Positions 17,463 through 25,728 of a DNA stretch of 64,000 nucleotides are shown here, one piece after another. Under the pieces are notes generated by a model. It was not told the DNA's origin, ran no database searches, and was given only the letters and a program-made list of their open reading frames with translations. The position numbers were made by a program, and so were the translations under genes. This stretch comes from Pseudonocardia autotrophica (GTDB lineage Bacteria; Actinomycetota; Actinomycetes; Mycobacteriales; Pseudonocardiaceae), in NCBI RefSeq assembly GCF_000717175.1, contig NZ_JNYD01000029.1:1-64000 (forward strand), given 5' to 3'. Within the stretch, counting starts at the first letter, position 1, and each line of letters opens with the position of its first letter.

Positions 17463-17866
17463 AGCTTTTTTCTCCCACACACTGAACGGATCCGGCCGAC
17501 ATGTCGACGGCCGGAGGTTGCGCGGAGACCGACGGTGGGAGAGGACAGGTCCCCCGACCACACGTGCGGAGCTCGCTGTCACACGTTCCACGCACGCTGT
17601 CTCAACGATCGAGGAAGACACGACTGCAACCGGGTCGAACGCTACCACGGTCGGACGTGACGCCGGACGCAGATCTCCCGTTCGCCCGACGGACATCTCC
17701 GCAACACGGCCTTGTCCGGTTCGTTGCGCTACCGTGACCTACGGCCGCGATCGCGACGGGCCGGCAGGGAAGACACGACAGCACGTCGCGTGGCGGACCT
17801 CCGCCGCCGCGACGAGGCCGGAGCCGGTCCTCCCCCGACCGACCCCTCGACGTTGAAGGCGCCCGT
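17463..17866. other. intergenic region between csp and the desaturase
   Basis: A 404-bp divergent region with visibly more A/T than its surroundings and no supported ORF. It must contain the csp promoter and leader on one strand and the desaturase promoter on the other. Both neighbours are classical cold-adaptation genes, so shared temperature control is possible. No operator was recognised. Confidence 0.5.
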
Positions 17867-18829
17867 ATGACCAGCCTCGCCCCCGACCGCCCGCAGAGTC
17901 GTGCCGCCGAGCCGGCCACCGAGGGCCGTCGCTCGACCCTCGAACACGTGCTCGTCATCGCGTTCATGATCGTCCCGCTGCTGGCCGTCGCCGCCGCGGT
18001 CCCCGTCGCCTGGGGATGGGGACTCGGCTGGGTCGACGTGGCCCTCTTCGTCGTCTTCTACATGGTCAGCGGACTGGGCGTGACGGTCGGTTACCACCGG
18101 CACTTCACCCACGGCTCGTTCAAGGCGCGCCGCGGGCTGCGGGTCGCGCTGGCCGTCGCGGGCTCGTTGGCCCTGCAGGGCAGTGTCGTGTCCTGGGTCG
18201 CCGACCACCGCCGGCACCACGCCTACTCCGACAAGGAGGGCGACCCGCACTCGCCCTGGCTGTACGGCACCGGGCCGCGCGCGCTGGTCAAGGGGTTCTG
18301 GCACTCGCACATGGGCTGGCTGCTCGAGCGCGACAAGACCAACGCCCGCCGCTTCGCGCCGGACCTGCTCGCCGACCCCGCCATCCGGCGCGTCGGCGAC
18401 AACTTCCTTTGGTTCGCCCTCACCAGCCTGCTGTTGCCGGGGCTGCTCGGCGGACTGCTCACCTGGTCGGTCGGCGGCGCGCTGACAGCGCTGCTGTGGG
18501 CCGGTCTCGTGCGGGTGGCGCTGCTGCACCACGTCACCTGGTCGATCAACTCGGTGTGCCACATCTGGGGCGACCGCCCCTTCGCCGCGCGCGACCGGTC
18601 GGCCAACGTCTGGTGGCTGGCCCTGCTCTCCTTCGGCGAGTCGTGGCACAACCTCCACCACGCCGACCCCACCTGCGCCCGGCACGGCGCCAAGCGCGGG
18701 CAGGTCGACATCTCCGCCCGGCTGATCCGCATCTTCGAGGTGTTCGGGTGGGCACACTCCGTCCGCTGGCCGACCACCCGGCGCCTCGACCGGCTCTCGC
18801 GGGGCACCGCCGTCGAGCACGCGGTGTGA
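17867..18829 (+). CDS. acyl-CoA/acyl-lipid desaturase
   Basis: A 320-residue membrane di-iron desaturase that introduces a double bond (delta-9 by family) into fatty acyl chains. The three histidine boxes are intact: HRHFTH (77-82), HRRHH (114-118) and HNLHH (261-265). Hydrophobic segments are at about 28-50, 55-75, 178-200 and 203-222. It diverges from the cold-shock gene, consistent with membrane-fluidity control. Electron donor unknown; the ferredoxin at 39885 is too far away to be assigned. Confidence 0.92.
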   Translation: MTSLAPDRPQSRAAEPATEGRRSTLEHVLVIAFMIVPLLAVAAAVPVAWGWGLGWVDVALFVVFYMVSGLGVTVGYHRHFTHGSFKARRGLRVALAVAGSLALQGSVVSWVADHRRHHAYSDKEGDPHSPWLYGTGPRALVKGFWHSHMGWLLERDKTNARRFAPDLLADPAIRRVGDNFLWFALTSLLLPGLLGGLLTWSVGGALTALLWAGLVRVALLHHVTWSINSVCHIWGDRPFAARDRSANVWWLALLSFGESWHNLHHADPTCARHGAKRGQVDISARLIRIFEVFGWAHSVRWPTTRRLDRLSRGTAVEHAV

Positions 18830-19129
18830 TCGACCGGGGCAGACCGCTCCACGTTCGGTGACACCGCGCCCGACCGGGTGAGGGTGATCGCAGTCGTACG
18901 CCCTCGGGTGACGTCGGGTCGTGCGCGCCCGGGCGCCTCGTCGCCCGCCCGTGCGACGACGGCCGGGTGCGTCACCCGGCCCGGGGTCGCCGGTTCGAGT
19001 GGTCAGACTCGGCTGCTCTCACGCAGAGTGAGTGCGGTAATGGTGCTCCCGAGGTGGGGCTCTGGTCAGCCCGCACGGCCCCTTCGCATGATTCGCCCGT
19101 CCCGCCGGGTGATCATCAGGAGGCTTGCC
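18830..19129. other. intergenic region with a hairpin
   Basis: This gap contains a 9-bp perfect stem GGCCGGGTG around CGT at 18961-18981, a plausible desaturase terminator. The remainder is the leader of the repeat-protein gene, ending in AGGAGG at 19118-19123. No small ORF with support was seen. Confidence 0.45.
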
Positions 19130-20239
19130 GTGCGGAAGAAGATCGCGCTCTCGCTCGTCGCGGTGGCGACCGGCGGCAGCGTCGCCGTCCTCGGAGCGGG
19201 GACGGCGTCCGCCGCACCCGTCGCCGACCAGCTGCCCCCGGTCGCCGCGCCGGCCGTACCCGCGTTACCGGCGGTACCGGCGGTACCCGTCGTGCCGGCC
19301 GTGCCGGAGACGCCGGTGGGCGGCCTGCTCAACGACGTCCTGCAGGGCCTGCAGGGTCTCCTGCCCGGCCTGCTCGGTGGCGTGGTCCCGCCGGACCCGA
19401 CGGCCGTCGTCCCCGTGCCGGTGGCCGTCCCGTCCGACGCAGCGACCCTGCCCGTCGCCGCCGACCCGGCTGCCCTCCCGGCGGCGGCCGACCCGGCTGC
19501 TCTCTCGGCGGCGGCCGACACGGCTGCCGCTGTCCCGGCGGTGGGCGACCCGGCTGCCGCTGTCCCGGCGGTGGGCGACCCGGCCGCGGCTGACCCGGCG
19601 GTGGGCGACCCGGCTGCCGCTGTCCCGGCGGTGGGCGACCCGGCTGCCGCTGTCCCGGCGGTGGGCGACCCGGCCGCGGCGGCTGCGGCGGTGGGTGATC
19701 CGGCGGGTGCCGTGCCGACGGTGGGCGACCCAGCGGCCGCTGCCCCGGTCGCCCAGCAGGAGGTCACCGCCGCCGACCCGGCGCAGCTCCCGCCGCTGCC
19801 GGCCCCGCCGGCCGTGCCTGACCCGGGAGCCGCTCTCCCCGTCGACCCGGCCCTGCCCGCGGACCCGGCCCTGCCCGCGAACCCGGCCCTGCCCGCGAAC
19901 CCGGCCCTGCCCGCGAACCCGGCCCTGCCCGCGGACCCGGCTCTGCCCGTCGACCCGGCCCTCCCGGTCGACGCCCCCGCGGTCCCCCCGCTCCCGGCCG
20001 ACCCCGCGCCCGCGGTCCCCGACCCGGCCCTCCCGCCGATCCCCGACCCCGGCGCCGCGCTGCCGGTCGACCCCGCGCTGCCGGTCGACGCCCCGGCCGT
20101 CCCGGCACTGCCCGCCGACCCGGCCCTCCCCGCGGTTCCCGACCCGGCCCTCCCGCCGGCCCCGGACCCCGCGGCCGCCGTGCCCGCCCCGGCACCCGCG
20201 GCCCCGGGCGACACCGCCCCCACGGCCCCGGTCGGCTGA
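19130..20239 (+). CDS. secreted low-complexity Pro/Ala/Asp repeat protein
   Basis: A 369-residue exported protein of unknown function. The GTG start has AGGAGG six bases upstream and opens a classical signal peptide (KKIALSLVAVATGGSVAVLG, cleavage probably after TASA). A short hydrophobic GLLNDVLQGLQGLLPGLLGG segment precedes the repeats. The remainder is two repeat blocks: decapeptides built on VGDPAAAVPA (about residues 137-207) and hexapeptides of the PALPAN/D type (about 238-280). It is probably disordered and wall- or surface-associated. The repeats are near-identical in DNA, so copy number may vary between strains. Confidence 0.75.
   Translation: MRKKIALSLVAVATGGSVAVLGAGTASAAPVADQLPPVAAPAVPALPAVPAVPVVPAVPETPVGGLLNDVLQGLQGLLPGLLGGVVPPDPTAVVPVPVAVPSDAATLPVAADPAALPAAADPAALSAAADTAAAVPAVGDPAAAVPAVGDPAAADPAVGDPAAAVPAVGDPAAAVPAVGDPAAAAAAVGDPAGAVPTVGDPAAAAPVAQQEVTAADPAQLPPLPAPPAVPDPGAALPVDPALPADPALPANPALPANPALPANPALPADPALPVDPALPVDAPAVPPLPADPAPAVPDPALPPIPDPGAALPVDPALPVDAPAVPALPADPALPAVPDPALPPAPDPAAAVPAPAPAAPGDTAPTAPVG
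19541..19750 (+). repeat. seven 30-bp tandem repeats within the secreted protein
   Basis: The core GTGGGCGACCCGGC recurs every 30 bp at 19541, 19571, 19601, 19631 and 19661, and in diverged form at 19691 and 19721. Each unit encodes a VGDPAAAVPA-type decapeptide. Confidence 0.9.
19844..19969 (+). repeat. seven 18-bp tandem repeats within the secreted protein
   Basis: Unit GACCCGGCCCTGCCCGCG and close variants start at 19844, 19862, 19880, 19898, 19916, 19934 and 19952. They encode PALPAD/PALPAN hexapeptides, and the three central copies are identical. Confidence 0.9.
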
Positions 20240-20333
20240 CCGGACCCCGCACACCTCGTGGCCCGGTCGCCCGGCTCCTCGGCGACCGGGCCGCGTCACG
20301 CCCGCCCCCCTGAAGTGGCGCCGACGGGTTGGG

Positions 20334-20950
20334 TGATCGCCACGAGAGTGCAGTGACGGTCGCCCGACCAGCCCTCACACCCCGCTTGCAACGATCATGA
20401 GTGCCGAGGCGCTCTGCTCGCGGCACGCCAGGGCCGCTCGCAGGCCTCGACCGCCGACTTGCCTGTGTGCCGCAACCACACCAGCCGAAATGGTCGCGAG
20501 TCCCACCATGATCACCGTTTGCGGTAGATCCCAGCCGCCTGTGGCCGCCGTGCACCGCAACCGACGATCAGCCTCAGGATCACTTCGAGAGTGACACCAC
20601 GGTCGGACGAGCAGCCATCACGCACCACTCGCCACCGTCATGACGGCCGTGGCGCCCGGCTCGAGGCAAGCCGAGCACTCGCAGGCCTTGGCCCACGGCT
20701 TCGTGCCGTAGCCACCGCCCGCCGGAACACGCCGCGAGGCGCACATGATCACCGCTCGCGGTGGATCCGGGCTACCTGCGGCCGATATGTACCACAACCA
20801 GCGATCTTCCTCGTGATCGTCACGAGAGTGACGCCACGGTCCCCTGGACAGCCCTCAGTCACCACTCGCGACGATCTCTCGCCTGCTGATCACCGCGAGG
20901 GTGACGTTCTGGTCGCCCGAGCCGCATCCACGTCCCACTCGCAATGATCA
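20334..20950. repeat. array of GATC-ended dyads in a ~240-bp tandem repeat
   Basis: Six imperfect palindromes of 61-67 bp occur at 20334-20398, 20509-20570, 20577-20643, 20746-20806, 20814-20877 and 20887-20950. Typical arms are TGATCGTCACGAGAGTGAC and GTCACCACTCGCGACGATC. The second and fourth units lie 237 bp apart, as do the third and fifth; the first and third are 243 bp apart. The whole is therefore about 2.6 copies of one larger repeat. No ORF is supported here. It lies between convergent genes, so promoter function is unlikely. Confidence 0.7.
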
Positions 20951-21023
20951 CGAAGGCGACCCGCCCTGGCGCCAGCCCGCGCGACTCGCGGGAGGCGACT
21001 GCTCGACTCACACAGCGCGACTC

Positions 21024-21177
21024 GCGGCGCCACTTCTCCCGACCCGCGGCGCCACTTCTCCCGACCCGCGGCGCCACTTCTCCCGACCCGCGGTGCCACT
21101 TCTCCCGACCCGCGGCGCCACTTCTCCCGACCCGCGGTGCCACTTCTCCCGACCCGCGGCGCCACTTCTCCCGACTC
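21024..21177. repeat. seven 22-bp tandem repeats
   Basis: The unit contains GCGGCGCCACTTCTCCCGAC and starts at 21024, 21046, 21068, 21090, 21112, 21134 and 21156. Copies 4 and 6 have GCGGTGCC instead of GCGGCGCC. The run ends four bases before the mftR stop codon. There are no spacers, so it is not a CRISPR array. Confidence 0.92.
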
Positions 21178-21181
21178 GCGG

Positions 21182-21805
21182 TCAGTTCACGCGGGTGTCG
21201 GCGAAGCCGTTCTCCAGGGCGTGCATGACCTCGTCGAGCAGGTCCCTGAGCTCGACGTTCTCGGAGCGGAGCCACTGCTCGTAGGCGGAGAGGGCGGCGC
21301 CGAGGCAGACGTGGCCGAGGGTGCGCGGGAGCAGGGCGGTGGCGGGTTGCCCCAGCCGCTCCCCCGCGTAGTCCGCGACCACCCGCCGCCACTCGGCGTA
21401 CCGCAGCGTGGAGTGGGCCTGCAGCGTCGGCGTCTCGAGGATCAGCCGCAGCCGCTGCCGGTGCCACGGCTGCTCGTCCGCCGGGACGTCGTTGAAGTCG
21501 AGGACCGTGGCGCGGATGCCCTCCATGACCGGCACCTCCGCGGGCAGCGCGGCGAAGCGCTCCCGCATGCGGTCGAGCATCTCGTCGAACGCGCCCCACG
21601 GCACGTCGTTCTTCGACGCGTAGTAACGGAAGAAGGTGCGCCGGCCGATCCCGGCGGCGTGCGCGACGTCGTCGACCGTCGTGGTGTCGAAGCCGCGCTC
21701 GCTGAACAGGTCCAGGGCGATGTGCTCGATCTCCGAGCGACTCGTCACCGGTCGGCGCCCGGCGCGACGCGTGCCCGCCCCGGGATCTTCAGCAACAGCG
21801 GACAT
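21182..21805 (-). CDS. mftR: TetR-family regulator, mycofactocin MftR type
   Basis: A 207-residue TetR repressor. Its HTH (RSEIEHIALDLFSERGFDTT ... VDDVAHAAGIGRRTFFRYYA) and the following KNDVPWGAFDEMLDRMRERF closely match the MftR subfamily that controls mycofactocin genes and senses acyl-CoA (family knowledge). It diverges from two mycofactocin-coupled SDRs, which fits. ATG 21805 has GGAGGAAGGG upstream; the longer frame is unlikely. The intergenic gap of 175 bp should hold the operator, but no clear palindrome was identified by eye. Confidence 0.75.
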   Translation of the reverse strand: MSAVAEDPGAGTRRAGRRPVTSRSEIEHIALDLFSERGFDTTTVDDVAHAAGIGRRTFFRYYASKNDVPWGAFDEMLDRMRERFAALPAEVPVMEGIRATVLDFNDVPADEQPWHRQRLRLILETPTLQAHSTLRYAEWRRVVADYAGERLGQPATALLPRTLGHVCLGAALSAYEQWLRSENVELRDLLDEVMHALENGFADTRVN

Positions 21806-21980
21806 CGACCCTTCCTCCGCCCGGGGATGCCGGGCTAACGTCGGTGAGACCGGGCTCACGCGGCACCCGTCGTCGAGGTCATCGTACGACCGGGCACGGC
21901 GTTACCTGCCCGGTGCAGTGCGGCCGGTCGTCTACCAACCGGTCGACAGCCGACGGCGACGAAGCCGGGAGGAGCAACAC

Positions 21981-22805
21981 GTGGGCAAGTTGGAGGGCAA
22001 GGTCGCCCTGGTGACCGGAGCCGCGCGCGGGCAGGGACGCAGCCATGCACTGCGGCTCGCCGAGGAGGGCGCGGACATCATCGCCGTCGACATCTGTGCG
22101 CAGGTGGAGACGGTCGCCTACCCCATGTCGTCCAGGGCGGACCTGGACGAGACGGTCGCGGAGGTCGAGAAGCTCGATCGCCGGATCGTGGCCCACGTGG
22201 CCGACGTCCGCGACGAGAAGGCGCTGAACGCGGCGGTGGCGGACGGCGTCGCGGCACTGGGCGGCGTCGACATCGTGCTGGCGAACGCCGGCATCGCGTC
22301 GATCGGGACGGCCGAGGACGGGAACGAGGCCGCCGTCTTCCGCACCCTGATCGACATCAACCTGACCGGCGTCTGGAACACCGTGCACGCGGCCGCGCCC
22401 ACCATGATCGAGCAGGGCCGGGGCGGCGCGATCGTGCTGACCAGCTCCACCCAGGGCCTCACCGGCCGGGGTGGCGACGGCAGCGGCGCGATGGACGGGT
22501 ACTGCGCGGCCAAGCACGGCGTCGTCGGGCTCATGCGGACGTTCTCGCACTGGCTGGCGCCGCACAACATCCGGGTCAACTCCGTGCACCCGACCGGCGT
22601 CAACACGCCGATGATCGTGAACCCGGTCGTCGAGAAGTTCCTGGAGGAGTCCGCGGACGTCGGCGACGCCCTCGCGAACCTCATGGACGTCCCGGTGATC
22701 GAGGCGCGGGACGTCAGCAACGCCATCGCCTGGCTGGTGTCCGACGAGGGCCGCTACGTCACCGGCACGACCCTGCCCGTCGACGCCGGGTTCGTCGTCC
22801 GATGA
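21981..22805 (+). CDS. mycofactocin-coupled SDR oxidoreductase (1)
   Basis: A 274-residue short-chain dehydrogenase of the subfamily whose NAD is bound non-exchangeably and re-oxidised through mycofactocin. It has TGAARGQGRSHALRLAEEGA (glycine-rich motif), IIAVDIC followed by the family's characteristic loop insertion, NAG, and the active site YCAAK. The likely substrate is a secondary or terpenoid alcohol (carveol-dehydrogenase-like), but this cannot be read from sequence. The GTG start has GGGAGGAG upstream. It overlaps the next SDR by four bases (ATGA). Confidence 0.85.
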   Translation: MGKLEGKVALVTGAARGQGRSHALRLAEEGADIIAVDICAQVETVAYPMSSRADLDETVAEVEKLDRRIVAHVADVRDEKALNAAVADGVAALGGVDIVLANAGIASIGTAEDGNEAAVFRTLIDINLTGVWNTVHAAAPTMIEQGRGGAIVLTSSTQGLTGRGGDGSGAMDGYCAAKHGVVGLMRTFSHWLAPHNIRVNSVHPTGVNTPMIVNPVVEKFLEESADVGDALANLMDVPVIEARDVSNAIAWLVSDEGRYVTGTTLPVDAGFVVR

Positions 22806-23638
22806 CCGGGCGCGTCGAGGGGAAGGTCGCGTTCGTCACCGGCGCCGCCCGCAACCAGGGCCGCAGCCACGCGCTCCGGCTCGCGCAGGAGGGCGCGGAC
22901 ATCATCGCCGTCGACATCTGCGAGCCGGTGAAGAGCATCGAGATGTACCCGCCGGCCACCGAGGAGGACCTGGCGGAGACCGCGCGGCTGATCGAGGAGC
23001 TCGACCGGCGGGTGCTCACCACCAAGGCCGACGTCCGGGACCCGGACGCGCTGCAGGCGGCGGTCGACGCCGGGGTCGCCGAGCTCGGGCGGCTGGACAT
23101 CGTGTGCGCCAACGCCGGCGTCTTCGAGATCCAGCCGGCGCTCGAGCTCACCGACGCGGCCTGGCGCGAGATGATCGACATCAACCTGACCGGCGTCTGG
23201 AACACCTGCCGGGCCGCGCTGCCCCACCTGGTCGACGGCGGCCGCGGCGGCTCGATCGTGATCACCAGCTCCACCGCGGGACTCAAGGGCACGCCGAACA
23301 CGGTGCACTACACGGCGGCCAAGCACGGCGTCGTCGGGATCATGCGGACGATCGCGAACGAGTTCGCCGCGCACTCCATCCGCTGCAACACGGTGCACCC
23401 GACGGGCGTGGACACGGTCATGATCCAGAACGAGAAGACCTGGGGCCTGTTCGACCCGGAGAACCCGAACCCGACCCGGGAGTCCGCCGCCCCGATCTTC
23501 GAGTCGACGAACGCGCTGCCGGTGCCGTGGGTCGAGCCGATCGACATCTCCAACGCGATCCTCTTCCTCGCCTCGGACGAGGCCCGCTACATCACGGGGG
23601 TGACGCTGCCGGTCGACGCCGGCTACACGGTCAAGTGA
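22802..23638 (+). CDS. mycofactocin-coupled SDR oxidoreductase (2)
   Basis: A 278-residue paralogue of the preceding SDR, about as long and collinear. It has TGAARNQGRSHALRLAQEGA, IIAVDIC with the subfamily insertion, NAGV, the catalytic Ser region VITSSTAG and YTAAK. It starts at the ATG overlapping the upstream stop, so both are translated together. The two may act on different alcohols or form mixed tetramers. mftA-mftF are not in this window, so the cofactor must come from elsewhere in the genome. Confidence 0.85.
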   Translation: MTGRVEGKVAFVTGAARNQGRSHALRLAQEGADIIAVDICEPVKSIEMYPPATEEDLAETARLIEELDRRVLTTKADVRDPDALQAAVDAGVAELGRLDIVCANAGVFEIQPALELTDAAWREMIDINLTGVWNTCRAALPHLVDGGRGGSIVITSSTAGLKGTPNTVHYTAAKHGVVGIMRTIANEFAAHSIRCNTVHPTGVDTVMIQNEKTWGLFDPENPNPTRESAAPIFESTNALPVPWVEPIDISNAILFLASDEARYITGVTLPVDAGYTVK

Positions 23639-23933
23639 GGTCCCCCCGCATCGAGTAGGAGAAGGTGCGGCCCCGGGTCGGGGCACGCCGCTGAGCAGCC
23701 GGCGCTCGTGCCCCCACCCGTGGTTTCGCTTCCACGTCGTCACCCGGGGTCCTCGCGAGATCACGGGGAGCGTCGACGACCGTGCCCCGTCGGGGTCCGT
23801 CCGGCCGCCGGGCGGTCGGAAACGGACGGGTCGCCGATACGCACCTGATTTTGTCGGGGGGAGCGGGCACACTCACGTGGGTGAGGCCGGACACTCCCAC
23901 TCCGGCCCGCCGAGCCGAGGGGGGACCCGGGTC

Positions 23934-24953
23934 ATGAGCGCGACGACGACCACGTCGGCCGCGGTGTCGACGCCGCCGGACCGCACGGAGCTGGAGGCGC
24001 AGCTCGAGCGCTTCCGCGCCGAGCTGACCGGCTACAGCTACCGCATGCTCGGCTCCTCGTTCGAGGCCGAGGACGCGGTGCAGGAGACGATGATCAGGGC
24101 CTGGCGGGCCCTGGACAAGTTCGACGGGCGCTCCTCGCTGCGCTCGTGGGTGTACCGCATCGCCACGAACGTCTGCATCGACGCGCTGAACGGGCGCAAG
24201 CGCCGGGCGGTGCCGATGGACTTCGGGGGGCCGTCCGAACCGAGGGCGGAGAACCTGCGCGAGCCGCTGCCGGACGACACGTGGCTCGAGCCGATGCCCG
24301 ACGCGCGGGTCACCCCGTCCGGGTCGGACCCGGCGGACACCGCCGTGGCCCGGGAGTCGATCCGGCTGGCGTTCGTGGCCGCGCTGCAGCACCTGCCGCC
24401 GAAGCAGCGGGTCGTGCTGATCCTGCGCGAGGTGCTGTGCTGGAAGGCGGCCGAGGTGGCCGAGCTGCTCGGCACGTCGGTGGCGTCGGTCAACAGCGCC
24501 CTGCAGCGGGCACGGGCCACGCTCGACGACCGCGGGATCGGCGAGGCGGACGAGGCGGCGTCGTCCCCGCCGCCCGAGGAGCACGTGGAGCTGCTCGCCA
24601 AGTACGTGGCGGCGTTCGAGAGCTACGACATGCAGGCGCTGGTGGCACTGCTGCACGAGGACGCCGAGCAGAACATGCCCCCGCTCGAGCTCTGGCTCAA
24701 GGGCCGGGACGACATCCTCGCCTGGATGCTGGGCCCGGGAGCGGCGTGCCGCGGTTCGCGGATGCTGCCCACCTTCGCCAACGGCGCTCCGGCGTTCGGG
24801 CAGTACCGGCTGCACCCGGACGGCGTGCACCGGCCGTGGGGCCTGCAGGTGTTGCGGATCGAGGGCGACCGGATCGCCGGGATCAGCACGTTCCTCGACG
24901 CCAAGCTCTTCGAGTTCTTCGGGCTGCCGATGGAGCTGCCGCCCGGTTCCTGA
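23934..24953 (+). CDS. ECF sigma factor with SnoaL-like tail (SigG-like)
   Basis: A 339-residue sigma-70-family factor. Region 2 covers about residues 25-95 (YSYRMLGSSFEAEDAVQETM ... SWVYRIATNVCIDALNGRKR). Region 4 covers about 145-200 (LPPKQRVVLILREVLCWKAA ... VASVNSALQRARATL). A SnoaL/NTF2-like domain (about 210-330) makes up the C-terminus, as in the SigG-type ECF groups, where the fused domain replaces a separate anti-sigma factor. The 295-bp gap upstream of ATG 23934 carries no supported ORF. Target genes unknown. Confidence 0.88.
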   Translation: MSATTTTSAAVSTPPDRTELEAQLERFRAELTGYSYRMLGSSFEAEDAVQETMIRAWRALDKFDGRSSLRSWVYRIATNVCIDALNGRKRRAVPMDFGGPSEPRAENLREPLPDDTWLEPMPDARVTPSGSDPADTAVARESIRLAFVAALQHLPPKQRVVLILREVLCWKAAEVAELLGTSVASVNSALQRARATLDDRGIGEADEAASSPPPEEHVELLAKYVAAFESYDMQALVALLHEDAEQNMPPLELWLKGRDDILAWMLGPGAACRGSRMLPTFANGAPAFGQYRLHPDGVHRPWGLQVLRIEGDRIAGISTFLDAKLFEFFGLPMELPPGS

Positions 24954-25016
24954 GCCGTTTCCGCGGCGCCGACGAGAAATCTCGGGGCGCGGCGGGAAAG
25001 GGGCCGAGAACGCAGG

Positions 25017-25051
25017 GACGCACCGGACCCGGAAAGCGGGTCCGGTGCGTC
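25017..25051. terminator. 14-bp perfect hairpin between convergent genes
   Basis: Arms GACGCACCGGACCC and its exact complement surround GGAAAGC, between the sigma factor gene end and the minus-strand secreted protein gene end. It is probably bidirectional. Confidence 0.8.
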
Positions 25052-25081
25052 ATCCCCGGTTGGACGCTGAGCGTCTCGCAA

Positions 25082-25423
25082 TCAGTCCTGGTTGAGGACC
25101 GTGGCGTCGCCGGCGTCGCACGAGGTGCTGTTCGGGGCGGCGTCGTTGACGGCCTGGCCGCCCAGGATGCCCAGCACGCTGAGGGCCGCGTCGACGTCCA
25201 CGCCGCAGACGTTGACGTTCTTGAGGACCTCGGCGTCGTTCAGCGCGTTCACGGCGATGAGGCCGTTGGCGGACGAGCCGCCGTCGCTGATCACACCGAC
25301 GTTCTTGATGTCCTTGTCGGCCTCGTGGTGGCCGTGGCCCTTCTCACCGGCGAACGCGAGCGGGGACACCGCAACGAGGCTCGCAGCGACGCCGACGGTG
25401 ACGATCCCAGCCTTCTTCAGCAC
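25082..25423 (-). CDS. small secreted rodlin/chaplin-like protein
   Basis: A 113-residue exported protein. The signal peptide (MLKKAGIVTVGVAASLVAVS, cleavage near AFAG) is followed by a His-rich stretch EKGHGHHEADKD, then IAVNALNDAEVLKNVNVCGV and a second Cys near the end. The MLKKA start and Asn/Val-rich NVNVCG segment resemble Streptomyces rodlins and chaplins, which form surface amyloid layers on aerial hyphae. The match is by pattern only and the protein could be an unrelated wall peptide. GTG start with AGGAG seven bases upstream. Confidence 0.55.
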   Translation of the reverse strand: MLKKAGIVTVGVAASLVAVSPLAFAGEKGHGHHEADKDIKNVGVISDGGSSANGLIAVNALNDAEVLKNVNVCGVDVDAALSVLGILGGQAVNDAAPNSTSCDAGDATVLNQD

Positions 25424-25728
25424 AGTGCTTCTCCTGTTACGTACGGGGATCCGGTTGATGGACCCATCGTGTTTCAGCGTGTGACTTGGGGAGCCCCGCT
25501 GATGACGGAAAAGCTATCCGGCCCCCGACCGAACTACCGAGCCATTTACCACCATCGTGTGTATGGCATTACTTTCGGTAAGGATATTGCTCTCTTCGGG
25601 CATGCTCCGGCGCGAATGTCAACCTCATCCCTCCGAAGGCTGTCACTCTTTGCAGTGAATCATGACCCGTTTGGCCGCATATCCTTTGGCCGTGTCACGC
25701 TTCGTGACAAGCGCTTCCCGACACGGGG
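25424..25728. other. AT-rich intergenic region
   Basis: About 300 bp clearly richer in A/T than the flanks. It contains ATTACTTTCGGTAAGGATATTG-like stretches and no supported ORF. It lies upstream of the rodlin-like gene on one strand and of GT39 on the other. It probably holds both promoters and could be a nucleoid-protein (Lsr2-type) target or a transfer scar. Confidence 0.45.

Noticed and set aside
20334..20950. parS or replication-origin function of the dyad array
   Set aside because: No TGTTTCACGTGAAACA-like site or DnaA boxes were recognised, and no replication genes adjoin.
21024..21177. CRISPR array
   Set aside because: Repeats are directly adjacent without unique spacers and no cas gene is in the window.
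23639..23933. mftA precursor or other small ORF beside the mycofactocin SDRs
   Set aside because: No short ORF ending in the Val-Tyr of MftA was seen, and no mftB-F genes are present.
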